DNA from: Bactrocera neohumeralis
Taxonomy: Eukaryota; Arthropoda; Insecta; Diptera; Tephritidae
Direction of reading: 5' to 3'
DNA length: 64,000 bases
Assembly (NCBI RefSeq): GCF_024586455.1
Contig: NC_065923.1
Span: 42,456,370 to 42,520,369 of the forward strand
Every line of letters begins with the position of its first letter. Position 1 is the stretch's first letter. Positions 11,723 to 23,230 of the stretch are shown here, piece by piece. The notes below the pieces were generated by a model. That model saw only the letters and a list, made by a program, of their open reading frames with translations, searched no databases and was not told where the DNA came from. The position numbers were made by a program, and so were the translations under genes.

Positions 11723-13020
11723 AACATATATTTCAATGGTATAACTCTTCTACCTGCTGGGTATGTTAAGTTCGTATATCACAAAGGTATACAATACTTA
11801 TATTGATTTCTTGTACAAACGTAAATTTTAGATATTTAAAGAGTTTATGTTTACATATATTTAACTAATTGATGATTATCACATTTCTTCGATATTTTAT
11901 AAACCAATTATTCTACGATATATTTTAAATGTTACTATCAAATTATTTTTCGTTTCAAATCACAAAATAATTGAAACCAATTTAAGTTTCTCTCCCCAAC
12001 AGCATTGTTTCGGATAATTACTAACACATTCGTACGTAGTTAATACCTTTCTGCTATTGTGGTGGGCAATTTTTGAAATAATGGAATCTCTGATATTCCA
12101 GCACAATACTATCTAAATGATACTTTTTCTACCCTCCTAATTTGATTTGAAATGTCAACCAGGTGGCTTCAATAAAACTCCAGAGTACTTTATTATATAG
12201 AGTTGTTTGATAATAGTAATAACTACTAAGGTTCATAATCGTAGAATTAATATTTTTAAATTAAATGAAAATTTCAAATGTCACTAAGCATGGACTGTAT
12301 TTCGTAAATGTGTGGATGAATAAAAAAATTTCCTAATTTTAGAATTTTTCCTTACCGTTTCTTGAAATGTCCCTTACATTTACAGCTACACTTAACTGTT
12401 CTGTAATTATTTACAAATGCTGCTGTATTGTCTTAATTGTAAAGGTGTTAATTCCCTGCTGGAGTGCTGCACAATTGTAACTTCAGAGAATTAAACTTAC
12501 ATTTTGCAGCAAAACAATGTCATACAACAATACTTAGCACGCAATTGTTTGCTGGATTTTATCTGTGTTACCTGTGTGCCTGGTGCTTGGCAGGCGTACA
12601 ACTACAAACTTAAATGTGGAATGTGCGTGTTCAAGTTGAAATTGTTTGAACTCCCACATTTCGCACTAACTAAAATAAATGAGTATGTCGGTATGTATGT
12701 ACGCTTAAGACCGTGTGCATTTACACATCAATAGTTGCGCACAAAACTTGTTTCTACGAGGTGCATGTGTATTAGGAAGGGATCATGGATATTTGCTTCG
12801 GGATATTATATTACAGTTATCTCAGTCAGTGTTTAGAAATTAGTAGAGATTATAGAGAGATGAAGAGAGTGGTAATTGTATTAAAAAACACTTACTTTTA
12901 AAAGCAGTAACACTTCAACAGCGACGCAGCATTCAATCAGAGGTAACTGGATATTAATAGCAGAGGTGAGTCGCTCTTTGAATATATTATAAGCTAAAAC
13001 TTGTTTATTTAATTGTATCT
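11723..13020. other. Intergenic, no gene recognised
   Basis: AT-rich. The + frame at 12504-12734 (76 codons) has no recognised domain. No repeat identified. Confidence 0.5.
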
Positions 13021-13024
13021 CCGA

Positions 13025-14510
13025 TCTCAGACTGTAGGGTTCTTGATGAGCACTCTTCTCATCACAGGTACATCTCCTTTAGTCTAAACTGAAAATTTCC
13101 CTTTGAAAGTCGTATAGGAACATTAGAAATACAAACTGGGACTTGCACTGTAGGAGGCTTCGGCAAGCTCTTCCTCGCATGCCGAGAGAGGATTCATTGC
13201 TCACCTTTAACGCGGTGAACGGGTGCGTCTTCATCTCGGTTGCTTTGATGAGCAGCGAAGGGCAGTGGAAAATATTTCTGGAACTCTAGGAAATCAGGCC
13301 ATCTTGCAGACTATACTTCAACAAGGACCGCTGGAGTGTGTTGACGGGCGGTTGGACGTTAAACAAAAGAAGACTTTCAATATACAAGTCCGATATAAGA
13401 ATAGCCTAGAGGACTTGATGGTGAAAGCTTCTGCAGAAAACGTAGAGAGCTATTATAAGTCCTCTAAGCTCAGGCGTATCCTCGCAAAGCCCCCTTTTCC
13501 CGTGTGTTTTCTAAAGGATGCAAATGGGAAGTAAGCTTTGAGCAGTGAAGATACTCTTAGGACGCTGCTTGAAGCTCACTTTCCGAGCAATACATCCCTG
13601 GAAAAATACTATTCGGAGTATTGCAAGAGGATTGTGCAGTTTTTGTCGACCTCTTGGATTAATGATACATGAATTGGGTGATCAACTCGTTCAAATCATT
13701 CAAGTCTCTCGGGCCGGACGGCATTTTACCAGGACAGATGCAACAGGCTGTTAAGGTGTCATGTAAACTATTGGCATTCATCTATGCGAAATGCATAAGA
13801 CTGGAATATTCCTGGGGCTTGGAAGCGAGTCAGAGGTACGTTCATCCCGAACGCTGGTAAGAGCTCCTATGTCACGGCCAAGGAGTTTAGGCCCTTCAGC
13901 CTCCCCTGAAGCTGATAGATATAAGAAGGCGCATCACGAGGTACCATTTATTAGAAGCGCAACACGCTTTTTGTAAAGGTAGGTCAATGGATACTGCCCT
14001 GCATACTATCGTGTCTCGTCTTAAGGAAGTCAAGGGACTTAAGGAATTCGCTGTTGGGACCTTCCGAGATATTGAGATAGATTTCAATAACGTCTTATCG
14101 AAGGCAGTTGTAATAGCTATTGACAGTTTTGGGGTTGAATCAAAAATCTTATCCTCAGTTTTGTGTACGACAGAGTTATCGTGACGGAAAGAGGTAGCGC
14201 ACGTGCTCAACGAAATGTGAATAGAGGCACCCCATAAAGTGAAACTCTTTCTCTTCTTCAATGGATCACATGCAGACAGCACTAAAAGTCAAAGGAAAGT
14301 TCTAGAGTACCGTGTGAATAAAGCTGATGTGTAGAATGGGAAGGGATAGCTGGGCATTTGGTCAGTGATGCCCTACCATCGGTTCATGCGCTGTCGGAAG
14401 ATCATTTTGGCCCAATATCGATCGTAAACGATTCAGTGAGCTCTCTGCCTTCAGTAAGTCTAGTCTCTCCCTGGTTGTGGGGGTTCTAATACTTTTTCCC
14501 GGCGCCAGCT
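13025..14510 (+). pseudogene. LOA/R1-like LINE relic i
   Basis: A second type of non-LTR retrotransposon, frameshifted throughout. It opens with the endonuclease C-terminus (VLDEHSSHHRYISF near 13032-13085; intact relatives have EHSFSDHRYI). Next come NTNWDL and a linker, then RT: SFKSLGPDGILPGQMQQAVK near 13690, AFCKGRSMDTALHTIVSRLK near 13965-14025, and IEIDFNNVLSKAV near 14075. A degenerate RGTPQGGVLSP box (IEAPHKVKL) lies near 14220. A deletion then leads to a late C-terminal piece (WPNIDRKRFSELSAFSKSSL near 14410-14470). The motif set resembles the LOA or R1 group; the clade is tentative. Confidence 0.75.
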
Positions 14511-16160
14511 GCAGAAGCTGTATGTGAGAATTCGAGTTGGAATCAATTCAGTATTTCTTTTCTCGAGATCAAAGCTTAACCACTTAGCAACGCAAGTGGG
14601 ATCTTTGGATCAGCCATATAACTTAGCCTGATAACAACGCGCGATTCAATAAACAATTACGTGCGGCGTGGTTCCAAGCATGCCGACGTGAGTTACAGGT
14701 TGCCGATCGAGTTAGCACGGAAAAGGCTGATTAGTCCAGCCGTCTTGCTCGAAGAAGATAATCGAATAGTTGACAAATTAAGTTTGGCGTGTTTGATTGC
14801 TTTCGTATCGAATGAAGAAGGACACCAAAAACAAAAACATCATGTTTGGTGATATTCCAGGAATCTGGACGTGTATGGTGTGAGTGAGAAGTTTTGGTTT
14901 TTTACAAACACGTTAACTTCAGTTGCATCGAAGTACCCTGAACAGACTATAAAAACGAAAATTTTGGAAAAATTAAAATTTTTTTGACACGATAGTCTCT
15001 TTAGCACGATGCACGTTTTCTGAAAGTCTGCAAAATGGGACGCCGAGGCGATAGTGTCTTTTGGTAATAACCATTCTCTCAATTAACTCTATTATTAAGT
15101 TCTCTAACAAAACGCGAAAATCAGACTAATAGAAAGTGAAAAGATGACCCCATCTTATGTACACATTTACTTCAATTTTCGATTCATACATATATGTACA
15201 TATACGAGCTCACTATTGTATCGTTCAAGATGCCTTCGCTGGGTAAGTACTCGTGTGAGTGAATTGAATGAAAGAAGTTTCTTCATTAAGAATTACATTA
15301 CCGCGTCAAATTGGGCGCTGAAGTCTGCTCACATGCGTATATTTATGTGTGTCTTGACTTACCCAACTTGCAACGTCGTCTTCATGCACCTATACATAAG
15401 CTCTTTCGTTAGTGCAGTTAATGCTGCTTTGTTGATATTCGCTCACTTCTATTGTTGCGGAAAATTCAAATTGAAATTGTAAACTATTACAAACTTAGGC
15501 GTAAACTTTTGCAACATAACATTGTGTCTAATCTTGCATTTGAAGTAAAGTTAATATTATATGCCACATGGTGTATGGTATATGTATATATCCGCTATGT
15601 GGCTTTGATTTCGCTCTGTGTAACTCGGCTGATAGCGGCATAATTTGCAATGGATTCATTTCGTATTCAACAGAGAAGTTTTCTGCATTAACGCCAAATA
15701 TGGTTGCTTCTGCTGCTTCTATGCAAATATATTTACTTTTGTTGATTCTCATTTGTGTGTTTCAAAGTGGAATTAGTGTATGCTTCAGTATACTTATCGC
15801 TGATGATACGAAAACTTGAGATCGTTTTCCTTTTGTGGTTTCAAATTCTCTCCTTTGTTCTGAAATTAAGAAAGAGATATTATTTAAAATTTTCAATATC
15901 TTCGTAATTGGGATCAAATACAAATTCAGAAAAGCTAATGTTTGAATTTGAAAATTTTCTGCTCGTATCGTGATGATCGCTATGTATCTGCTCTTGGTTC
16001 ATTAAACTGACTTCAGTTTACAGTCAAACAAACTGCCAACAAAACTACCTTATATGGAAGGTCTTTGATAGCACTTTTTGACATTGTTGATTATTTTGAA
16101 ATATTTCTGGTCCTCTTGGATAAAAATTTAGACTTATCGGTGCTCTAAAGAACTTGGTAT
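14511..16160. other. Intergenic, mostly unrecognised
   Basis: Apart from a minimal DR1 remnant near 14905-14950, nothing was identified. The + frame at 15144-15482 (112 codons) is Cys/Tyr/Phe-rich and looks like chance coding in simple sequence. Confidence 0.5.
14905..14950 (+). repeat. Minimal DR1 remnant (both terminal motifs joined)
   Basis: GTTAACTTCAGTTGCATCGAAG, the 5' hairpin of DR1 with a few changes, is followed almost directly by TACCCTGAACAG, resembling one arm of the 3' hairpin. It looks like a DR1 copy with everything between the ends lost. Confidence 0.5.
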
Positions 16161-16162
16161 TT

Positions 16163-17070
16163 TTTTCCTTTTTCTTTACTGGCGCAAGAGCGCGTCAGTC
16201 GTTTCTTCTTTTCGCAATTTGGCGCCAATTCGAGATATAAAGAGCAGTAAGGTCCACCTGATTTCTCCAACGGTGTGGAAGTATTCTTCTTTCTTTGCTT
16301 CCACCGCATGCGAATACTGCTAACGTAAACCTTCTCTTCCATCTGGACATTATGACCTAGCCAGTGCAGCCGCTGTCTCTTAATTCCCTGAAATATATCA
16401 ATAACTGCGGTACTCGCAGTTACCAATGCTCAAGGGAACATACATCTTCTGCAAAATTTTGCTCTCGAACGCTTCTAAGGGCGACTCATCAGACCGTATA
16501 GTAGGATGGGAACGATAAGGGCCTTGTAGAGTTTTTAATTGCCTGCTCAGACCAATGCAGCACCTATTTGCAAGAGTGATTCTGCGTTGGATTTCAATAC
16601 TGGTATTGTTGTTGATGTTGATGCTGGTTCGAAGACAAACGAAATTTTCTATAACTTCAAAGTCAACAATGACGTGCAAGCCAAGTCGCAAATGCAATGA
16701 TGGTTTGTTTGATGACAGGAGAACTTTCGTCTTGTCATCGTTCTTAATAAGATGTTCCATACCCTTCGCTTCCTTTTCCAGTCTGGAGAGATCAGAAGTA
16801 AGTAAGAAGCGATTGTTGAGTCGGCGTCCGCCAGCTGCTGTACTCTTTTAGAAGATTGCACATGTTCGATTAAGTTCTGCAGCTCGAATATTTTCTCCAG
16901 CAGCAGATTGAAGAAGTCGCACGTTAGGGAGTCGCCTTGTCGTTTGGTATCGAACGGCTCGGAGAGGTCCTTCGTGACCCTGACGGAGCTTGTGATATTG
17001 CTCAACGTCAGTTTACTCAGCCATATTAGTTTTGCGAGGGTACCAAGTTCATACATAGCGGCGTAGAGGC
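16163..17070 (-). pseudogene. RTE-clade LINE copy B, 5'-truncated
   Basis: Reverse-strand copy covering the second half of the RT and the C-terminus. Minus translation gives KLTLSNITSSVRV, DLSEPFDTKRQGDSL (the GF..RQGDSL box with GFR lost) and CDFFNLLLEKIFEL. Shifted frames continue with SSNKPSLHLRLG, IEIQRRITLANRC, GLSRQLKTL and IKRQRLHWLGHNVQME. The YADD box is degraded (LADAD). The left end near 16163 corresponds to the A/AAG-rich 3' end of the family. Start near 17070 suggests 5' truncation, normal for LINE insertions. Confidence 0.85.
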
Positions 17071-18690
17071 CGCATGAAAATTGGCGAAATCAGTAGACAA
17101 CATGCCGGCAAACTATATAACACCACTTTATGTTGCGTCAGATTTTTTCACTTTGCAAATAGTTAGTACATACATAAATCATATAATAGACAAGATATAT
17201 TAACACAAATGGCACCTCCAATATATGCCAACAATCGTGTAAAAGTAGTCAACATTAGTGTATAACTTTTTTAGAACCCTTATACCATGGTGGCATTGAG
17301 TCAAATGTCTCCGGTTTCTATAGCGTATTCGTCAATAAATGTACAAGGCACATGAAATTAATTGGGCTTATGTAACTAACTATAAAATTATATTTGTATG
17401 TCTTATGTATATTAGCCTAGCTTACACTTCTATTATTAAGTGATTAGCCAAGTACAATGTGCGAGTAGCGCTCACGCTTCTACTTGTGTAATAGAAAAAG
17501 TTGTGTGGGTATATATAAGTAGAAAATAGAATTAATTACGTATGTATGTATGTAACATTCGTAAATTAAATGTTTTCCTTTGTTGAATTCCCTTCAGTTC
17601 TTATTCGGTTTATCTGTGGCGTGGCATTGTTCAGCGTTGCAAGTTGACACTTTTGTTAAATGCTTTACAGTCATTAAACATACCGTAAAGTGACAGCTTT
17701 AAATGCTAATGAGTTTTTAATTACACGCAATTCGGCCGCACAATGCAATGAAATACTTTGGTTCTTATCTTGAAATGACCTAGCATATGCAGTTCTGAAT
17801 TTCCTCTACATAAACATGTGTGTTCTGCGAATGGTGGGCTTTATTTCTGCAAAAAAAACCACCAAAAAAAGGTTTTTGCTTTTACTTTTCTGTTTTTTTT
17901 TTCATATGAACACTATATCGAAACCAACGTACTTCATTACAATGAGCAATTAATGTTCTGTATATTTACAGTTAGAAGAGTTTATATGACAAGTTGTGGT
18001 ATTTTGTTCTGAAACATATTTTCTTTAACAAAAAATTTACAACAATAGTTTCTTACAGCGCTTTGTTTTCTCAAAGAGAATGTATCGCAACATGTCTTGC
18101 CTTTGAAAGCCCGAGCATAGGGCAGAATAATTGGAACATGTAATTTATATGTAAAATCAGCAAAAAAGTTAGCGAGTTGACGTTATGTGAATACCATACT
18201 AAAGTAGTAGTATTTTCACTTTCTTCAATGATGTTAAGTTTGTTTCATGTACAGATTTAAAAAAACATAAATTGAATAATTCTTTACTAAAATTTTTATA
18301 TAAAACTTTCAACGGAAGCCTTAAATTAAGCTGAAGATAACTCTTCCATTTTCATATATTTAAACATTTAAATGCTCCTTTCATGTGGTACTCACCTATA
18401 AAAAAAACATGTACTGAAAAGTCTTTAAATGGAACAAGGTCAGATTTCACTAAATATATGTATGTTTAAACTATTGCGAATTATTGACCCAATTCAGCAA
18501 GTCTTTGACATTCAGACATAATATTTTCAGGAAAAGATTCTTTCTAATTTTCAATTACATACCTCACACATTGACTGATATTTTCGGTAAAGAGTCAAGG
18601 CAGGTACTGGGGTGTACATATTCGGCTTGAAAATTTCTTGTTCGATTTGTAAAGTTAAAAAAAAAAAAATTGTTGCTACAGAGTATTATA
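17071..18690. other. Intergenic, no gene recognised
   Basis: AT-rich with short A or T homopolymers (for example about a dozen A at 18657-18670). No domain or repeat family was recognised. Confidence 0.5.
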
Positions 18691-18694
18691 GTTT

Positions 18695-19255
18695 TGTTGA
18701 CCTAACGGTTGTACGTATCACCTAGAACTAAGCGAAATAGATGTAGGGTTATATACTTGTATATATAAATAATCAGGGTGAGGAGAAATCCTAGTGACTG
18801 CCTCTCTGTGCATCCGTCCGTCCGTGCAAGCTCTAACTGAAATAAAAATTTAGATATCTTGAAGAAACTTGGTTCGCGGGTTCTAGAGTAGAAAAACAAA
18901 TACGAGTTCTTAGATGATTTTAATCCGACCACAAAACGCCATTAACGAAAACCTGTAAAATGCCATAACTAAGCACTAAAGACACATTAAATTATAATTC
19001 CGAGATGGCATGAAAGGGCTTTATGCGAGTCGCAAAATAAAGAAAATTGCGTCGATATTTCGTTTTTCTAACAAACCTTGTGTGTCTGTAGTAGTTACAA
19101 GTATATATGTATAGTATATGTATATATAAAATTGCTTGGATTTCAATCCTCTGGTTAAAGTTTTATACCGGTTTTAATACGGCTTTCATTTTTGCAAGTT
19201 GCAAGAGTATAAAATGTTCGGTTGAACGCGACCGTAACCCTTCCTTACTTGTTCG
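18695..19255. repeat. Dispersed repeat DR2 (single copy here)
   Basis: Contains CCGTCCGTCCGTGCAAGC and TTTAGATATCTTGAAGAAACT, then AAAATGCCATAACTAAGC. It ends with a degenerate hairpin (GTTCGG...GACCG) followed by CCCTTCCTTACTTG. I recall this layout as a dispersed non-coding repeat in fly genomes, but only one copy lies in this window, so its repeat status rests on memory. Its ends resemble DR1 in style (CTTCGG-type hairpin). Confidence 0.4.
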
Positions 19256-19760
19256 ATATAGTTTTGTGAGTGGAACTGCTTCTGAGCCAGATCATGTGCC
19301 ATCGATCGGAAAAACGAACGGTGCAGTGTTTAGGGAATATAGCTGGTGTGGTAGGACTTCCCATTTAAGCGATTCAAGGTAAGTTTTAACGGTTTTGGCA
19401 ACGTGAAGCCGAGCGTTGTCATGCAGCACAATCACTTTTTCGCGCCGCTCCTGGTAGGGAGGTCATAACTAACACAAGTTCCTTGTTACTGAGTCCTTAC
19501 TCAGCAAATGTAATCGCTTTAAAATGGCTCGCCGAGTGACTCGTAATGCTGAAGAAAACTCTTCTTGCCTTTTACATGAATCCTCTACGAGCAACGTCTA
19601 CAAATCACCGTCTTCGAAGGTACTTCACGCTGTCGGTCATTAATATCGAAATCGCCGTCTGTGAAGCGATAAAACCAATCACCGCACGTTGTTTCACTTG
19701 GAGTTGGTGCGCAACTAAATTTCTGATGTTTCTCAATAGAGGGCTTTAGCAGTTAGTAGT
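19256..19760 (-). pseudogene. mariner relic, catalytic centre partly deleted
   Basis: On the minus strand the start region gives CGDWFYRFTDGDFDINDRQRE near 19640-19690, then LVEDSCKRQEEFSSALRVTR (HTH). After a deletion the sequence continues with KVIVLHDNARLHVAKTVKTY near 19385-19440 (second catalytic Asp) and KWEVLPHQLYSLNTAP, then FRSMAHDLAQKQFHS. This is a mariner of the SMAHGLA type. The segment with the first Asp is missing and several stops are present. TIRs were not found. Confidence 0.75.
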
Positions 19761-19839
19761 GATTGATATATCCAGACTTGATAAATTTAACCTAGAAATT
19801 TAAAAAAGAAACTGCGTTCCCACGTTGGTAATTTTTTTT

Positions 19840-20145
19840 ATGTATCATATTCTTTTGATTGTGTAAATATGTCCGATTTTTTGGCAAATAATCAGTTGAG
19901 GAAAGGATTGATTTCTTCTTTCAGTCAAAGAAATCGACAGCTGAAGCACATCGGGAACTTCAAAAAGTTTATGGAAGTTTTCTATAGAAGTCCATGTTTT
20001 TGATATGATATATGCTATAATGGTCGAATCTAGAAACTTAGTGCCTAATTCGCATACATACAGTCTTAGGGTATTCAACATTTCCCTTTAGGCGTTACGC
20101 ACTTCGTAGAAAGCTTAATATATCCTGTTCACGGTACAAATATTC
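19840..20145 (+). repeat. DR1, degenerate forward copy
   Basis: Weak DR1 match: ATATATGCTATAATGG near 20005, then CGCACTTCGTAGAAAGC and TTAATATATCCTGTTCACGG near 20095-20135, corresponding to the DR1 3' end. The 5' hairpin is not visible. Confidence 0.5.
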
Positions 20146-21220
20146 TGGAAAAATATTGCATAATAACAAATGCTTGTAGTAGGCTTAAATTGAAATTATT
20201 TACTGGCATTGTACGAATAGAGTAAAGAATCGAAAATATACTACAATTGTGAGTGATCAAAAATTAACATCTGAACATTACGTTAAGATGAATCCTTATA
20301 AAGCCTTGGAAATAAATAATTGTACAAACTATGGCCTTAGCACCGCTTATAACTGCACTTTAAATCACTTTTCAAAAAACAACTGAAATTTTTATTATCA
20401 AAAATTCGTTTTAATTCAATCAAAAATTAATTTGTTTGCGCGCACTAAATCCACCAAAGTTCAAAAGTGCATTTAAATTTGCAACGTTTACGAACACCAA
20501 TGACCTATATTTCACTTGCACAAGTGGCCATTCACAATAAAGTGGATGAAAGTGTGCAGCAATAATGATTCCATTAGCAAAACGAGTAGGCGAGGACAAA
20601 CGTAGCGCCGGTTGCAACAACAAACTCGTAGAAATGTGTTTGCAGTAAACGACATATTTTCGCGGAAATTCGCCAATAATTTCTTCTGCAATATTGTCGT
20701 TCGCTTCTGATTTATTCGATTTATGGTGTTCGTTGCGCCCTAAGACCGAGGTCAAATCGTTATTGGAGCACAGCGCGAAGTGCATAGACAAATTTACAAA
20801 TAATACAACTGTAACGATTGAAATTGCGGCACTTGAAAATTGGGTTAAGTGTCAATTTTATGTGAGCAACTCAAGTAGGTGAAGACTGATATGAGAAATA
20901 ATATTTTTAGCTCTTTTCATTGCTCACTTTATTGCATTGACCTTTTAAATAAATTTTCGATTATCATGCGCATTAAAGCAATAAAAAAGTAGTAAAATTT
21001 CCATCTAGCACAAATGTTGGCAATGGTTGGGAGGGTATTTAGCTTAATGTAGGTGCAATATTTCAGCTGCAAGTAACTTTTATGACAGAAAAAGGTGGTA
21101 GCAAGTAGCTGCATTCAGTGTAATAAAAGTTGTAATATTCTAATAACATAACACATATACAGCGCCTGCCAATAGGGATGGCTATGTCAACAAGCAAAGT
21201 TGTCGCTGATGGGGTGTGTC
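20146..21220. other. Intergenic, no gene recognised
   Basis: Contains a 123-codon minus-strand frame (20420-20791) with slightly higher GC. It shows no motif, signal or family I recognise, so it is left uncalled. Confidence 0.45.
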
Positions 21221-21224
21221 AGAT

Positions 21225-21640
21225 CTTCGTGTGTTTCAGAAAAACAAAACCGACTGGTGGTACGGCGGCTTCACCAGGCCTTATGTCTTTCGAAATGAGG
21301 CAGGAAATGCCGTTATAACAAATAACGAGTGTTATAACACAATGTTGACCGATTTTTTTCCGGAATTTGAAGAAATCGACGCTATGCAATGTTTGGTGAC
21401 TCGTTATTTTCGAGAAATGACCGCCAAGATCTTGCGATTGAAAGCATCTAGATTATTTTCTCTGTGTCAATCAACCAGCAACGCTCAAAGAGCTCAAAGC
21501 CAAAAATCAGCGCACTATAGTTGAAATTATACCCGAAATGCTGCACCGAAAATTTGCATAAACAGGTGAAAATATGCAAACAAACCCGTCATGGTCATTT
21601 CGACATTTTGTTCAAATCAAAATCAACATAAAATTATCTG
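21225..21640 (+). pseudogene. Tc3-type transposase relic
   Basis: Translation gives WYGGFTRPYVFRNEAGNAVI, then YNTMLTDFFPEFEEIDA, the segment before the second catalytic Asp (usual form GPYFFENEAGNAVTVNG). A deletion removes the WFQQDGATCHT segment. The remainder reads LKHLDYFLC, TLKELKAKNQRTIVEIIPEM and LHRKF, the usual C-terminus. No ORF covers it and no TIRs were found. Same family style as the relics at 41300 and 46090. Confidence 0.75.
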
Positions 21641-22855
21641 CATAATAAAAGATTATTGACCTAATGTGAGCGTTTATCAACATATATCACGTCGTTCTTG
21701 TTGGTAGACTCTATGCGTTGGTATATAAAATACTGAAAAAAATAATAAATTTAATTGGCGTTATAACCGCTGATCAATACGAAGTGTATTGAAAAATTTA
21801 CGGTATTTTTCGTATTTTGAGAGAACATTTATTAGTTTTTCAACATTAATGTTGTCATTCGTGTTGTCTCTAACTCCATTCTCCGTGTACTCTTTAGTTT
21901 TTTCACCGCTGCGCTTTTTATTTCATCTACGATTGTAAAACCTCGCGCCGTTAAGCAGTTATATAAAGTTAGTTTCTGAGTGCTTGGAGCGCATTCCAAA
22001 CTTTAAACTCACTTTTCTCAAAATGGTGTTTTCAAAGTCAGTGACCAACATTACTCGAAAATACATAAACCGATTAGTCTCAAATTTCTTCTTGAATATA
22101 TTTTTTAGTAATTAAAGGAAGATTTTTTCTCACCGATAAATATTTTTTAAACACTTTAAGGCCGAAATTTTGATAAACAATTTACTTTTCTTTGTGAAAT
22201 CGCCATTTTGTCATAAAACGTTATTTTGCTTTTTCCTTGACTAATTACTAGATTTAACATTGCTTTATCGAAATTTGCTCAGTTTTTTAATTTCAGAGGA
22301 TCCAGTTCAGAGATATAGTGGTCACCGTAAAACGCCTTTTTTTGAGAGGAGCCCACGGAGAGCAGCTTTAGTCTTAAGTAAGTCTTAAAATACAGTTAAA
22401 ACATACCATAATATGTGTAAAAATTTTTGAGTGAATAATTTTAAAAGTTTTCTTAGAAAAAATTGTGGAAAATTCGCTTTTTTCGGGGTTCTCACTGTAC
22501 ATAACCCCTTCAAATAAAAATAACTATAGATTTAAAATTTATCCTCTTCGAAGGTCTAGTTCCATCATTGGCAAACACTAGATTGATGAGAACAGAAATA
22601 TCTTCAATTGAATTGTTTAGGGCCTTCAACAATGCTAAGTGGCTTAATAGCGGCATAGGTTGGGATTAAAATTAGTTGGCATTCCTTAAAAAGAAGTACA
22701 CTCTCTTAAGAGTCAATTGTAAGTCAGACTGTAGCCTGTTCATGTGGAAGGGAAGAAAAGGCATAATCATACCACTGTTATGGTTATAACCAAAGGCGTC
22801 GGGCATTACGGGTTGCTAGAATCAATCCTTAGAAAAATCATCGAAAATCGCTTTA
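21641..22855. other. Intergenic, no gene recognised
   Basis: AT-rich. The block at 21940-22510 (CTCACTTTTCTCAAAATGG..., GGGGTTCTCACTGTACATA) has the feel of a non-coding repeat, but no second copy or terminal repeat is visible here. Confidence 0.4.
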
Positions 22856-22859
22856 ATAT

Positions 22860-23230
22860 TTTTTAGATTATTCCCCAATAAGATCTATAGCCTTTGCGTG
22901 CGTTTGAAGCAATTGTCGAAGCACTCTTGCCACTCTGATTCAAGTATATCCAAAACCGCTTCTTCAGATGACCACATAGTTAAATTTTTACGTACGGGAA
23001 TAAAAAGAAGTGATTTGATGCCAACTCAGGACTATACGGCGCATGACTCATTAAAGCGATGTTTTGAGTGCTCAAAAATGCAGTTGTTTCTCCGATTTAT
23101 TGAAAGACAAATGGCAAGAAAATGATTGTGTATCACACATAATTCATTGTTCTGCGTTGTTTTAGTGGTATGGTTTCGACATATCTAGCGATCAACATTT
23201 GTTGGATTCGACTGATCTCACTGCAAACAC
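22860..23230 (-). pseudogene. mariner C-terminal relic
   Basis: Read on the minus strand: QQMLIARYVETIPLKQRRTM near 23200, a degraded HDNASSH region, a degraded SPDLAPNDFFLF region, then SSEEAVLDILESEWQECFDN and CFKRTQRL near 22900-22970. This is the C-terminal half of the mariner type also seen at 51518 and 57374. The N-terminal HTH is not found. Heavily frameshifted. Confidence 0.75.

Noticed and set aside
20420..20791. 123-codon minus-strand frame as a host gene
   Set aside because: No motif, no splice context and an overlapping frame on the other strand; likely chance.
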